DNA of 64,000 bases, taken from positions 14,269 through 78,268 of the forward strand of contig DASRLO010000071.1 in NCBI GenBank assembly GCA_035648415.1, given 5' to 3'. The stretch is from DATARH01 sp035648415. GTDB lineage: Bacteria; Pseudomonadota; Alphaproteobacteria; ATCC43930; CGMCC-115725. Positions 51,165 through 60,947 of this stretch are shown piece after piece. The notes below the pieces were generated by a model. The model was not told the origin of the DNA. It saw only the letters and a list, made by a program, of their open reading frames with translations, and did not search any database. The translations under genes were made by a program, and so were the position numbers. Numbering within the stretch: position 1 is the stretch's first letter; every line of letters begins with the position of its first letter.

Positions 51165-52020
51165 ACGGGTTTATCAGCGTCACGCTGCGGCTGATGATGA
51201 ACGCCTCGTGGCGTTCGAGGAAATCGCCGACGACCTCGCAGAACGCCTCCGGCCGGTCGCTGCCGATTGCGTGCCCGGCATCGTAGACCAGCACCAGATT
51301 GCAGTTCGGCAGCAGCATCTTGTAGTGGCGGCCCAATTCGGACGGCATCAGCCGGTCGAGCGTCCCGAACAGCACCAGCGTCGGCGTGGCGAGGCCGGGC
51401 AGCAATGCCTCCAGCGCCGCGTCGCGGTCGGGCCCGCGCAGCCGGCCGACCAGCAGCGCCGTCTGCGCCTGGATTTGCGGATCAGCGGCGGGCAGCGGCG
51501 GCATGCGCTCCGGATGCGCGTAGATCAGCCGCGCGACCTCTTCCGGCGAGCCCGATGGCGGCCGCGACCCCGCCGGCCGGATCGCCGCCGGCGCGTCCAG
51601 CACCAGCGCGGTGACCCGCTCGGGCGCCTGGGCGGCGAGCCACAGCGCGGTCCGCGCGCCGAACGAGGTGCCCAGCAGATTGAAGCGGTCGAGCCCCAGC
51701 GCGCCCGCCGCCGCCGCCATCGTCCGCGCCAGCGCCGCCTGGTCCGTGGTGCGCAGGTTCTCGGGCGAGGCGCCGAAGCCCGGCATCTCGAACGCGATCA
51801 CCCGGTGGTGTTCGGTCAGCAGGCGATGCGCCGGGTTGATCCGCAGCCCGCCGGCGCCGTGCAGATGCACCAGCGGCGGGCCGCCATCTAATTGACTGCC
51901 GCCCTCCATATAGCGGATGCGAAATCCGTCGGCCTCGACATGGGCTTCGCGAAACTCGGTCACGGTGGCAGCACTCCGCCTGACTTGCGCGGCTCGTTCT
52001 ACAACAGCTGCCACAGACAT
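51163..52020 (-). CDS. Alpha/beta-fold hydrolase
   Basis: 285 residues. Oxyanion-hole segment VHLHGAGG, nucleophile elbow LLGTSFGARTALWLA (Ser in G-T-S-F-G), acid in LFGTLDRLMP (Asp) and base in YDAGHAIGSDRPEAF (His): a complete triad. The N-terminal ADGFRIRYMEGGSQ is typical of esterases and C-C hydrolases. Substrate unknown; convergent to a probable organic-acid carrier, so a shared catabolic role is possible. Confidence 0.88.
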   Translation of the reverse strand: MSVAAVVERAAQVRRSAATVTEFREAHVEADGFRIRYMEGGSQLDGGPPLVHLHGAGGLRINPAHRLLTEHHRVIAFEMPGFGASPENLRTTDQAALARTMAAAAGALGLDRFNLLGTSFGARTALWLAAQAPERVTALVLDAPAAIRPAGSRPPSGSPEEVARLIYAHPERMPPLPAADPQIQAQTALLVGRLRGPDRDAALEALLPGLATPTLVLFGTLDRLMPSELGRHYKMLLPNCNLVLVYDAGHAIGSDRPEAFCEVVGDFLERHEAFIISRSVTLINP

Positions 52021-52171
52021 GCACTGAAGGCATGCGCCACGCCGCCGGGCGCTGCTTTACGCACGGCCCAAGCCGGGGCTAGGCTTGTCTACGAGCATGA
52101 TCCCGCTTGCCGAAGGCGGCGCGGAGTCGCCGCCGGACTTTGACAACGCCGAGATGCCAGGGAGATACGCG

Positions 52172-53719
52172 ATGCTGCTCAATCGAAGCGAGATCAGCGC
52201 GGACAAGAGCTTCAACCTGCTGACCGAGTCGATCCTCGAGCGCGACCAGGCGAAGACGACCGACCTCTTTGCCAGGATGGTGCAGAGCGGACAGTCGATC
52301 GGCGACGCGCTCAGCATCGTCACCGCGGCCGAGGCGCCGTTCGTCAACGTGCCGTGCCACATCAACATCAAGGACGGCAACATCGCGCTGACCAACAACG
52401 ACCACACCCTCCTGGGTCTGCGCGCGTCGACCTACCTGATGCCTTATCTGCCCGAGAAATACCGGCTGCTGCCGCTGCTGCAGAGCGTCTGGTATATCGG
52501 CGCCGGGCTCGATATCTGGAACCAGCTTCTCTTCAAGTACCCCGGCCGCTACGCCACGATGAAGGGCGTGCAGGTGCCGCCGCCCGATTACGGCCCGGCG
52601 GTCTGGCTCGAAGACGCGGCGCCGATCCGCGAAGAGGGCACGGTCGAGGAGCGGCTGCATTCCTACATGATCGCGACGATAACCGGCGATTCGAAGCGCT
52701 GCCACGGCCTCTTCCTCGGCCTCGCCGAAGACCCCGACACCCGCGCGGCATTGCAGGAGCACCTCGAATTCCTCGGCCTCATCGATCTGCAGGAGACGGT
52801 GATCGGCCGCAAGGCACGCAACACCGGCCACAAGGCGATCCGCGCCCGCGCCGTCACCGACCTCGCCAATTACATCGGCTGGGAGAAGTCGCACGGCGTC
52901 TTCTACATGGGCGTCCCCGACATGGCGGTCGGGCCGCTCTATTATTCGCTCTACGACGCCGCGTCGGTCAGGGTCGGCGCCGAGTTCGAGGATGCCGGCA
53001 AGAGCCTCGAGGAGGCCAACAAGACCCCGCTGTCCCCGGTCGAAGTTGAAGACATGGTGCAGCGGCTGATGCTGGCGAGCGGCGACGAGGTCTGGGACCT
53101 GATCACCGCGCATCTCAAGAACGGCAGGTCGATCCGCAGCCTCGGCGACACGATCCAATTGGGCGCCGCCGAGCTCATCCTGCGCACCACCGTGGCGCGC
53201 CAATTCACCAACGGCCAGCACCCGTTCGACTACTGCAACGTCGCCAACAACTGGATGCGCAATTCGAAGAGCCCCTACAAGGCGCGCATGCTTTACCTGA
53301 TGGCGAATTTCATCAACGACGTGGCGCACGAGAACAGACTGGTCAACTCGATCATCGAGGACGAGATCGCCGGCTACGACGGCGCGGGCCGCACCCCGCA
53401 GGCGCTGCTGCGCGAGCTGGACGAGGCGATCATGGCGCTCGACCCGGCGAAGGCGACCGCGATCGCTCACGCCTACCTCAAATCGGGCGCCGACCGGCGC
53501 GCCTATATGGAGACCGTCGCGCTCTGCGCCTGCCGCTTCCAGGACGACCCGCACAACCAGAAGATCACCGTCTCAACCTTCGAGGAATACGGGCTCAACA
53601 CCACCCACCTCAAGGACCGGCTGCTGCTCGCGACGCCGCGCCTTCTCGCCGGCTGGGTCAAGATGCCCGGCGAGCGCGAATGCTACGCCCGCTTCGAGAA
53701 GGAGTGGATCTACAATTGA
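52172..53719 (+). CDS. Unrecognised large helical protein
   Basis: 515 residues from ATG 52172, which has AGGGAG 7 nt upstream; ATG 52097 in the same frame would add 25 residues of low-complexity sequence. I do not recognise a family. It appears all-helical and soluble, with distinctive runs LLQSVWYIGAGLDIWNQLLF, WEKSHGVFYMGVPDMAVGPL, ARQFTNGQHPFDYCNVANNW, and LYLMANFINDVAHENRL. Several His/Asp/Tyr/Cys clusters could bind a metal or cofactor. Codon use fits the host. Divergent from the alpha/beta hydrolase. Function unknown. Confidence 0.8.
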   Translation: MLLNRSEISADKSFNLLTESILERDQAKTTDLFARMVQSGQSIGDALSIVTAAEAPFVNVPCHINIKDGNIALTNNDHTLLGLRASTYLMPYLPEKYRLLPLLQSVWYIGAGLDIWNQLLFKYPGRYATMKGVQVPPPDYGPAVWLEDAAPIREEGTVEERLHSYMIATITGDSKRCHGLFLGLAEDPDTRAALQEHLEFLGLIDLQETVIGRKARNTGHKAIRARAVTDLANYIGWEKSHGVFYMGVPDMAVGPLYYSLYDAASVRVGAEFEDAGKSLEEANKTPLSPVEVEDMVQRLMLASGDEVWDLITAHLKNGRSIRSLGDTIQLGAAELILRTTVARQFTNGQHPFDYCNVANNWMRNSKSPYKARMLYLMANFINDVAHENRLVNSIIEDEIAGYDGAGRTPQALLRELDEAIMALDPAKATAIAHAYLKSGADRRAYMETVALCACRFQDDPHNQKITVSTFEEYGLNTTHLKDRLLLATPRLLAGWVKMPGERECYARFEKEWIYN

Positions 53720-53800
53720 CGGCGGCCGCATAAGCGGAAGCCAGCTCGGTTTCTCGCCTCCCCCGGTTTGGCCCGGAAGTCCACGGCCAGCGAGCGGAAG

Positions 53801-54567
<767 letters not shown>

Positions 54568-54571
<4 letters not shown>

Positions 54572-54720
54572 GCCGCGCGCCGCGGCGCGGCATCGCCGGC
54601 AAGGGAGTGGCGTATCGAGTGGCGCGCGATCTCGGGCGCCGCCGGCATGCCGAGCGCCGCTTCCAGCAAAGGGGCGGCGGTGTGCTTATCCTCGGCGATC
54701 GGCTCGTCGGCTTGCGTCAT
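54568..54720 (-). CDS. Small hypothetical protein coupled to the CysQ-like gene
   Basis: 50 residues (MTQADEPIAEDKHTAAPLLE at the start, then MPAAPEIARHSIRHSLAG). GGAGGG lies 4 nt before ATG 54720. The stop overlaps the phosphatase start by 4 bp. Could be a leader peptide or small regulator; composition alone is not decisive. Confidence 0.4.
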
Positions 54721-54895
54721 CATCCCTCCGAACGGCGCTTCGGTTCCGAACATAGGGTGACGGACGCCGACCGTCCATGCGACCGAAGAAGTCGCGAGGG
54801 GGATATGGGGTGAAGCGGCTTATCCAATATTGACTTGGACACCGTTCGGGTGCACCGATCCGGCAGGAAAGACGCGCGGCTCACAGGAGGCATTC

Positions 54896-55441
54896 ATGGC
54901 GTCGCCGAAAAAGCTCTCCCACCTCGTGCTGCAGACCAACCGGCGCGACGAGATGGTCGAATGGTACTGCGCGGTGCTCGGCGCCGACCTGCTCTACCAA
55001 AACAAGTTCATCGCCTTCATCAGCTATGACGACGAGCATCATCGCGTCGCCTTTATCGACCCCGGCCCGCTCGCCGACAAGGCGCCGGCCGATGGCAAGA
55101 CCGCGCGCGCCGGCGGCGAAGTGGGCCTGCACCACGTCGCCTTCACCTTCGAGCCCGAGGTGCTGGCCGACCATTACGAAGAATTGAGGGACCAGGGCAT
55201 CCGCCCGCATCGCTGCGTCAATCACGGTATGACGACGTCGATGTACTACTACGACCCGGACCGCAACCAGGTCGAGCTGCTGTTCGACAATTTCCACACC
55301 GCGCGCGCCGGCCGCGACTACATGATGAATCGCTCGGCCAGCGACAAGAACCCGGTGGGCATCGATTTCGACCCGGAAGAGATGATCGCCCGCATCCGCC
55401 AGGGGCTCGACATCGAGGAACTGGCGGACATCAACGCGTAA
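54896..55441 (+). CDS. VOC-superfamily (extradiol dioxygenase-like) protein
   Basis: 181 residues with two beta-alpha-beta-beta-beta modules. The metal ligands are recognisable: His in KLSHLVLQT (about residue 9), His in GLHHVAFTF and Glu in NQVELLFDN. RDEMVEWYCAVLGADLLYQN and MYYYDPDRN are typical of type I extradiol dioxygenases such as biphenyl-diol dioxygenases. ACAGGAGG precedes ATG 54896. The C-terminal 35 residues (FDPEEMIARIRQGLDIEEL) are an added helix. Substrate unknown. Confidence 0.88.
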   Translation: MASPKKLSHLVLQTNRRDEMVEWYCAVLGADLLYQNKFIAFISYDDEHHRVAFIDPGPLADKAPADGKTARAGGEVGLHHVAFTFEPEVLADHYEELRDQGIRPHRCVNHGMTTSMYYYDPDRNQVELLFDNFHTARAGRDYMMNRSASDKNPVGIDFDPEEMIARIRQGLDIEELADINA

Positions 55442-55442
55442 C

Positions 55443-55530
55443 CCGCACCACCCCGGCGCAGGCCGGGGCCCAGGCTTCAACCGCACGCCAAGTGGATAAA
55501 TGGGCCCCGGCCTTCGCCGGGGTGGGGGTT
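55443..55530. repeat. GC-rich two-hairpin interspersed repeat
   Basis: CCCCGGC-GCAG-GCCGGGG (55451-55468) and CCCCGGC-CTTC-GCCGGGG (55505-55522), 36 bp apart in the space between convergent genes. Related to 29185-29255. It may also act as a transcription barrier between them. Confidence 0.8.
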
Positions 55531-55546
55531 AGTGGCTCGGCCGGCC

Positions 55547-56575
55547 TCAATTCACCAGATGGCACGAGACGCCGTGGCCCGGCGCGATCTCCTTTAGCGC
55601 CGGCACTTCCAGGCGGCAGCGCTCCTCGGCATAGGGGCAGCGGGTGTGGAAGGTGCAGCCGGGGGGCGGGTTGATCGGGCTCGGCACATCGCCTTGCAGC
55701 AGGCGCTTCTCGCGCCGCAGCTTGGGGTTGGGCACCGGCACCGCCGAGAGCAGGGCCTGCGTGTAGGGATGCAGCGGCTGGGTGAAAAGCGTCTTCTTGT
55801 CGGCGTATTCGACGATCCGGCCGAGATACATCACCGCGATGCGGTGGCTGATGTGCTCGACCACCGCGAGGTCGTGCGCGATAAAGAGGTAGGACAGCCG
55901 CTTCTCGCGCTGCAGGTCCATCATCAGGTTGATGACCTGCGCCTGGATCGACACGTCGAGCGCCGAGACCGGCTCGTCGGCGACGATCAGCTTGGGATTG
56001 AGCGCCAGCGCGCGGGCGATCGAGATGCGCTGGCGCTGGCCGCCGGAGAATTCGTGCGGGAAGGCGCGCATCTGGCTGCGCCGGAGGCCGACCTGGTCGA
56101 ACAGGCCCGCCACCGTCCGCTCCTTGTCCTTGCCGCGCGCGAGGCCGTGCACGATCAGCGGCTCGCCGACGATGTCGCCAGCCGACATGCGCGGGTTCAG
56201 CGACGAGAACGGGTCCTGGAAGATCATCTGCATCTGGCGGCGATAGGGCCGCATCGCGGTCTTGCCGAGCCGGGTCACGTCCTCGCCGTCGAGCAGGATC
56301 GAGCCGGCGGTCGGCTCGATGAGGCGCATCACGGTGCGCGCCACGGTCGACTTGCCGCACCCCGATTCGCCGACGAGGCCCAGCGTCTCCCCCGCGTTGA
56401 TCGAGAAGCTGACCCCGTCGACCGCGTAGACCTGGCCGACGGTGCGGCGCAGCAACCCCTTCTTGACCGGAAAATGCTTCTTCAATGCGACGACGTCGAG
56501 CACCGTCGCATTGCCCACCGGATGCGGCCCGATGCCGTTGCCGGCGATGGTGGGGGCGGGCGCGGGGCTAGCCAT
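55547..56575 (-). CDS. Peptide/oligopeptide ABC transporter ATPase (DppF/OppF type)
   Basis: 342 residues. Walker A GLVGESGCGKSTVARTV, Q-loop MIFQDPFSSLNPRM, signature FSGGQRQRISIARAL, Walker B LIVADEPVSALDV, H-loop IAHDLAV. The C-terminal domain (PLHPYTQALLSAVPVPNP, PPGCTFHTRCPYAEERC) is the OppDF extension with an iron-sulfur-type Cys cluster. Pairs with the next gene as the ATPase heterodimer; the start overlaps its stop by 8 bp. Last gene of a dppB-C-D-F order. Confidence 0.95.
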   Translation of the reverse strand: MASPAPAPTIAGNGIGPHPVGNATVLDVVALKKHFPVKKGLLRRTVGQVYAVDGVSFSINAGETLGLVGESGCGKSTVARTVMRLIEPTAGSILLDGEDVTRLGKTAMRPYRRQMQMIFQDPFSSLNPRMSAGDIVGEPLIVHGLARGKDKERTVAGLFDQVGLRRSQMRAFPHEFSGGQRQRISIARALALNPKLIVADEPVSALDVSIQAQVINLMMDLQREKRLSYLFIAHDLAVVEHISHRIAVMYLGRIVEYADKKTLFTQPLHPYTQALLSAVPVPNPKLRREKRLLQGDVPSPINPPPGCTFHTRCPYAEERCRLEVPALKEIAPGHGVSCHLVN

Positions 56576-57620
56576 AAAGCCGCTCCGAATGCCAGCAGGC
56601 GGCCCAATGGCCCGGCCGCTTCTCCTCGTAATCCGGCGCCACCGCGCGGCAGCGGTCGTCGGCGTAGGCGCAGCGCGGCGCGAAAGCGCAGCCCGGCGGC
56701 AGGTTGGTCAGCGCCGGCACCATACCGGGGATCTCCTTCAGTCTGCCGTTCGCCACCGGCAATTCACCGCCGATCACCGCCAATTGCGGGATCGAGGCTA
56801 AGAGCCCATGCGTGTAGGGGTGCAGCGGCTCGCTGAACAGCGGCTCGACGTCGGCTTCCTCGACCTTCTTGCCGGCGTACATGACGATGACGCGCTGCGC
56901 GGTCTCGGCGACGACGGCGAGGTCGTGGGTGATGAGGATCACCGCGGTGCCGAGCGTCTTTTGCAGATCGAGGATCAAATCGAGGATCTGCGCCTGGATC
57001 GTCACGTCGAGCGCGGTCGTCGGCTCGTCGGCGAGCAGGACGCGCGGGTTGCAGGCAAGCGCCATCGCGATCATCGCGCGCTGGCGCATCCCGCCGGAGA
57101 GCTGGTGCGGGTATTCCTTGGCGCGCTGCGCCGGCTCAGGGATTTTGACGAGGCGCAGCATGTCGATAGCCTTGGCGAACGCCGTGGCTTTCGACAGATC
57201 CTGATGCAGCCGCAGGGTCTCGGCGATCTGCTTGCCGATCGTCATCACCGGGTTGAGCGATGTCATCGGCTCCTGGAAGATCATCGAGATCTCGTTGCCG
57301 CGCACGTCGCGCATTTGGGCTTCGTCGAGCGTCACCAGATCGCGGCCGCCGAGCTTGATCGAGCCGCCGACGATGCGTCCCGGCGGGCTCGGCACCAGGC
57401 GCATCAGCGACAGCGAGGTCATCGTCTTGCCGCAGCCCGACTCGCCGACGATCGCCAGCGTTTCGCCGGCATGGACCGAGAAGGTCACATCGTCGACCGC
57501 CTTGACGATGCCGAGCCGGGTGAAGAGGTAGGTCTGCAGCCCCGCGACTTCGAGCACCACCTCGGCATTGCCGTGCCTGACGGCGCGGGGCCCGGCGGCC
57601 ACGGGGGAATCTGTTGCCAT
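56568..57620 (-). CDS. Peptide/oligopeptide ABC transporter ATPase (DppD/OppD type)
   Basis: 350 residues. Walker A AIVGESGCGKTMTSLSLMRL, Q-loop MIFQEPMTSLNPVM, signature LSGGMRQRAMIAMAL, Walker B VLLADEPTTALDV, H-loop ITHDLAVV. C-terminal PLHPYTHGLLASIPQL and CAFAPRCAYADDRCRAV again give the OppDF Cys cluster. ATG 57620 was chosen at the domain start; in-frame upstream sequence does not match the family. Confidence 0.95.
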   Translation of the reverse strand: MATDSPVAAGPRAVRHGNAEVVLEVAGLQTYLFTRLGIVKAVDDVTFSVHAGETLAIVGESGCGKTMTSLSLMRLVPSPPGRIVGGSIKLGGRDLVTLDEAQMRDVRGNEISMIFQEPMTSLNPVMTIGKQIAETLRLHQDLSKATAFAKAIDMLRLVKIPEPAQRAKEYPHQLSGGMRQRAMIAMALACNPRVLLADEPTTALDVTIQAQILDLILDLQKTLGTAVILITHDLAVVAETAQRVIVMYAGKKVEEADVEPLFSEPLHPYTHGLLASIPQLAVIGGELPVANGRLKEIPGMVPALTNLPPGCAFAPRCAYADDRCRAVAPDYEEKRPGHWAACWHSERLYG

Positions 57621-57663
57621 TACCAAACGCGGGAACTCCGACAGAAGGTGCTTATCGCCAGCC

Positions 57664-58557
57664 TTAGCTGCGCTGCCGCGGGTCCAGCAGGTCGCGCAGC
57701 GCGTCACCCAGCAGGTTCGTGCCGAACACGACAAAGCTGATCGCCAACCCCGGGAAGATCACCAGCCATGGTGCGGTGCGCACATACTCGGCCGCCGATT
57801 CCGACAGCATCCGGCCCCACGACGGATGCGGCTCGGGGACGCCGAGGCCGAGAAAGGAGAGCGACGATTCGGTGAGGATCGTCGAGCCGAGCTGCGCCGT
57901 CGCCAGCACGATCAGCGGCGCCAGCGTGTTGGGCAGCACGTGCCTGAGGGCGATGCGCCGCTCGCTCATGCCGATCGCTTTCGCCGCCTCGACAAAGGGC
58001 TGCTCGCGCAGGCTCAGCGTGTTGGCGCGAATGACGCGCGCGACGTAGGGCACCAGCGGGATGGCGATCGCCAGGATGGTGTTGTGCAGCGACGGTCCGA
58101 GCGCCGCCGCCATGATGATCGCCATCACCAACAGCGGCAGCGACTGCATCATCTCGAGGAAGCGCTGGGTGATCAGGTCGAACCAGCCGAGCAGGTAGCC
58201 CGACAGCAGCCCGAGCGTGACCCCGATCGACGAGCCGAGCAGCATCGAGCCCATGCTCACCGCCAGCGATATCCGCGCGCCGTATATGATCCGGCTGTAG
58301 ACGTCGCGGCCCATGAAGTCGCAGCCGAGCCAGTGCGTCGCGCTCGGCTTCGCCAGCGATACCGCGGCGTTGGTGGTCAGCGGGTCGTAGACGGTGATGA
58401 ACGGCGCGAAGACCGCGGCGAGCACGAAGATCGCCATGATCACCGCGCCGATCGCGCCCAGCGGATAGCGGCGGATAAAGAACCGGACCGCGCCCCAGCG
58501 GCTGTGGACATTGGCGCCGGCGGCGGACAGTTCGGCATTGAAGTCGAGCGTGCTCAC
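57664..58557 (-). CDS. Peptide ABC transporter permease (DppC type)
   Basis: 297 residues, six membrane helices. N-terminal OppC_N segment (FFIRRYPLGAIGAVIMAIFV), then HWLGCDFMGRDVYSRIIYGA and the EAA motif FVEAAKAIGMSERRIALRHVLPN. The DLLDPRQRS end is standard for DppC. Follows dppB by 19 bp. Confidence 0.94.
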   Translation of the reverse strand: MSTLDFNAELSAAGANVHSRWGAVRFFIRRYPLGAIGAVIMAIFVLAAVFAPFITVYDPLTTNAAVSLAKPSATHWLGCDFMGRDVYSRIIYGARISLAVSMGSMLLGSSIGVTLGLLSGYLLGWFDLITQRFLEMMQSLPLLVMAIIMAAALGPSLHNTILAIAIPLVPYVARVIRANTLSLREQPFVEAAKAIGMSERRIALRHVLPNTLAPLIVLATAQLGSTILTESSLSFLGLGVPEPHPSWGRMLSESAAEYVRTAPWLVIFPGLAISFVVFGTNLLGDALRDLLDPRQRS

Positions 58558-58576
58558 CCTCGGGCCTCCGTCCGCG

Positions 58577-59524
58577 CTAATTGCCGTATTTGATCCGCGG
58601 ATCGACCGCCGCGTAGAGCATGTCGATCGCGAAATTGATCGTCACCACGACGATCGCGATGAACATCACCAAATTCTGCACCATCGGGTAGTCGCGCCAG
58701 CGGATCGCCTCGACCAGGAAGCGCGCGACGCCGGGGATGTTGAACACGGTCTCGGTGACGATGAGCCCGCCCAGGAGGAACGCCGCCTCGATGCCGATCA
58801 CCGTGATCACCGGCAACAGCGCGTTCTTCAGCGCGTGGTAGTAGTTGATCGCGACTTCGGGGGCGCCTTTCGAGCGCGCGGTGCGGATATAGTCCTGGCG
58901 CAGCACTTCGAGCATCGACGAGCGCGTGAGCCGCATCATCAACGCCGAGCTGCGGAACCCGACCGCGGCGGCCGGCACGCTGTACATTAACAGCGTGTTC
59001 CAGAACCCGACCGGCTGGTCGCTGTAGATGGGTATCGTGCCGAAATAGGCGACAAACCCCATCAGGATCAGCAGCCCCAGCCAGAACGCCGGCATCGACA
59101 ATCCGGACAGGCTGACGACGCGCAGGAAATAGTCGAGCATCGTGTTCTGCTTGACCGCGCTGATGACCCCCAGGGGCACCCCGATCAGCACCGAGAAGGT
59201 CAGCGCAATGCCCGCCAATCGCGCGGTGATCGGGATGCGTGGCAGAATCTCGTCGAGCGCCGGCTTCTCGGTCTGGTAGGAATAGCCGAGATCGCCGTGC
59301 AGGAGGCCGCCGATCCAGTCGGCGTATTGCACCGGGATCGACTTGTCGAGGCCGAGATCGTGCTCGATCTTCTTCTTGTCGGCGGGATCGACGTAGCCGC
59401 CGGCATCGAACAGGATGTCGGCGATGTTGCCCGGGGTAAGGCGCAGCAGCACGAAAATCAGCACCGAGATGCCGAACAATGTCAGCAGCATCAGGCCGAA
59501 GCGGCGTACCAGATAGGCCCCCAA
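58577..59524 (-). CDS. Peptide ABC transporter permease (DppB type)
   Basis: 315 residues, six membrane helices. MGAYLVRRFGLMLLTLFGIS is the DppB start, followed by VLLRLTPGNIADIL, DLGYSYQTEKP, and the EAA loop YIRTARSKGAPEVAINYYHA with LLPVITVIG. The end VDPRIKYGN is typical. First gene of the transporter set. No substrate-binding protein gene lies upstream, so specificity is undefined (dipeptide, oligopeptide, nickel and glutathione are all possible). Confidence 0.94.
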   Translation of the reverse strand: MGAYLVRRFGLMLLTLFGISVLIFVLLRLTPGNIADILFDAGGYVDPADKKKIEHDLGLDKSIPVQYADWIGGLLHGDLGYSYQTEKPALDEILPRIPITARLAGIALTFSVLIGVPLGVISAVKQNTMLDYFLRVVSLSGLSMPAFWLGLLILMGFVAYFGTIPIYSDQPVGFWNTLLMYSVPAAAVGFRSSALMMRLTRSSMLEVLRQDYIRTARSKGAPEVAINYYHALKNALLPVITVIGIEAAFLLGGLIVTETVFNIPGVARFLVEAIRWRDYPMVQNLVMFIAIVVVTINFAIDMLYAAVDPRIKYGN

Positions 59525-59643
59525 GCCTCGCCTCCCCTTGCGTCTTCCTTACACGGGCGACACGCTAGCACGGCCGCGCCAGCCGGTCGAATCGCTGCTC
59601 GCCCGGCCGCGGCGGCTTTGCGTCACGTAATCGTGCGGAGGCC

Positions 59644-59883
59644 ATGAGCATCGACTCCATCGCCGCGCAGCGCGCCCGGCTCAGCGAGCTCGAAAGCGCG
59701 CTGGTAAATTTGCGCGCGCAATACGATTTGCTGATGAACGGGTTCAAGTTCGACGAGGCGCGCGTTCTCGTGCCGCGCATCGCGGCGGCCGAGCGCGAGG
59801 TCGCTTGGCTGGTCGAAAGCCTGCCGCCGCTGTCGGCCGCGCCGCCGGCTCCTTACACGGTGGCCCGCCCCAGGCGCCGCTAG
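59644..59883 (+). CDS. Small coiled-coil hypothetical protein
   Basis: 79 residues: SIDSIAAQRARLSELESALV, LRAQYDLLMNGFKFDEARVL and VPRIAAAEREVAWLVE suggest a short helical hairpin. The basic tail ends VARPRRR. The stop TAG lies in the first unit of a minisatellite that also includes the stop of the convergent PAS gene. Function unknown. Confidence 0.6.
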   Translation: MSIDSIAAQRARLSELESALVNLRAQYDLLMNGFKFDEARVLVPRIAAAEREVAWLVESLPPLSAAPPAPYTVARPRRR

Positions 59884-59951
59884 GGTGAAGCGCCGCTAGG
59901 GTGAAGCGCCGCCAGGTCAGGCGCCGCTGGGTCAGGCGCCGCTGGGGTCAG
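59874..59951. repeat. Five-unit minisatellite (15-16 bp units)
   Basis: Units at 59874, 59890, 59906, 59921 and 59936, each starting GCGCCGC: the first two read GCGCCGCTAGGGTGAA, the last three end in GTCAG. It fills the gap between two convergent genes and contains both stop codons. Confidence 0.85.
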
Positions 59952-60382
59952 CTTCCTTTGAGCGCGGCCAGCTCGCGGCGCAGCGCGCGCATTTCCTCGA
60001 ACCGCGCGGTCGCATCGCGCAGGAAAGCGGCGATGCCGAGCAATTTACCGGCCGCGTCGCGCAGCGGCAGAATGGTGAATTCGACCGAGATCTGCCGTCC
60101 GTCCTTGTGCAGCGCCGGCACCGCCAAGAGCGCCCCCTGGGCGTAGCGGCTCTCCGCCCCGCCCATGACCTGGTCGTAGCCCTGCCAGTGCCGGGCGCGC
60201 AACCGGTCAGGGACGATCAAATCCAGCCGCTGGCCGAGCGCCTCGCTTGCCGCGAAACCGAAAATCCGCGTCGCCGCCGCGTTCCAATAGCGGATATGTC
60301 CTTGAGCGTCGGCATAGACGATCGCATCCGGGCAATCCGCCGCCAGATGACCAAAAAAATCCTCGGGCATTTCGGTCGTCAT
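59948..60382 (-). CDS. PAS-domain protein
   Basis: 144 residues. One PAS fold: DCPDAIVYADAQGHIRYWNA, IFGFAASEALGQRLDLIVPD, then HKDGRQISVEFTILPLRDAA and GIAAFLRDATARFEE. The last 20 residues form a helix (MRALRRELAALKGS). It has no kinase, cyclase or DNA-binding domain, so it may sense redox or ligand and act by contact. Its ATG overlaps the chromate transporter stop (ATGA), so the two are coupled. Confidence 0.88.
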   Translation of the reverse strand: MTTEMPEDFFGHLAADCPDAIVYADAQGHIRYWNAAATRIFGFAASEALGQRLDLIVPDRLRARHWQGYDQVMGGAESRYAQGALLAVPALHKDGRQISVEFTILPLRDAAGKLLGIAAFLRDATARFEEMRALRRELAALKGS

Positions 60383-60927
60383 GGCGTTGCTCCCAATAGG
60401 TCGATCAGTCCCAACACGGCGCCGCTGGCGAGAAGCAGCGGCACCGGGTGCAGCTTTGGCCAATAGAGCAGTACCGCGGTCGCGACGCCGGCGGCAATCC
60501 AGGACGCGAGTCCGGCGGGCGAGGCGCGCAGCACCGCGACGCCGCCCGAGAGGAACAGCCCGGCGGCGATCGGCGCCATGCCGCGCTCGACCGCCTGATG
60601 CCAGGCCGAGCCGCGCCAGCGGCCCCAGATCTTCGCGGCGGCGAAGAGCAGCAGCGACGACGGCAGGTAGAACGCCACCGTCGCGACGAGCGCGCCGGCG
60701 AACCCGGCGACCTTCCAGCCGATCAGCGCCGCCAGCATCGACCCCGGCCCCGGCGCCGCGCGCGACAGCGCGAACAGATCGGCAAAGTCGCGCTCGCTCG
60801 TCCAGTGTCGCACCGCGACCGATTGATGCGCGATGTCGGCGATCGCCGCGTTGCCGCCGCCGAACGACAACAGCGACAGCGGCGCGAACACCGCGAACAG
60901 CGCTACTAGTCTAGGAAATTCCGCCAT
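60379..60927 (-). CDS. Half-size chromate transporter (CHR family)
   Basis: 182 residues, about five to six membrane helices, one CHR domain: APLSLLSFGGGNAAIADIAH, VRHWTSERDFADLFALSRAA and PGPGSMLAALIGWKVAGFAG are family signatures (FGGG and PGP). Small CHR proteins usually come as two adjacent opposite-oriented halves; only one is present. Chromate efflux is the known role of characterised members, not proven for this one. It starts 21 bp from tRNA-Sec. Confidence 0.88.
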   Translation of the reverse strand: MAEFPRLVALFAVFAPLSLLSFGGGNAAIADIAHQSVAVRHWTSERDFADLFALSRAAPGPGSMLAALIGWKVAGFAGALVATVAFYLPSSLLLFAAAKIWGRWRGSAWHQAVERGMAPIAAGLFLSGGVAVLRASPAGLASWIAAGVATAVLLYWPKLHPVPLLLASGAVLGLIDLLGATP

Positions 60928-60947
60928 ATCGCGGCATCCTCGGGTCC

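Noticed and set aside
59874..59951. Possible CRISPR array
   Set aside because: Units of 15-16 bp are directly abutting with no spacers; it is a minisatellite.
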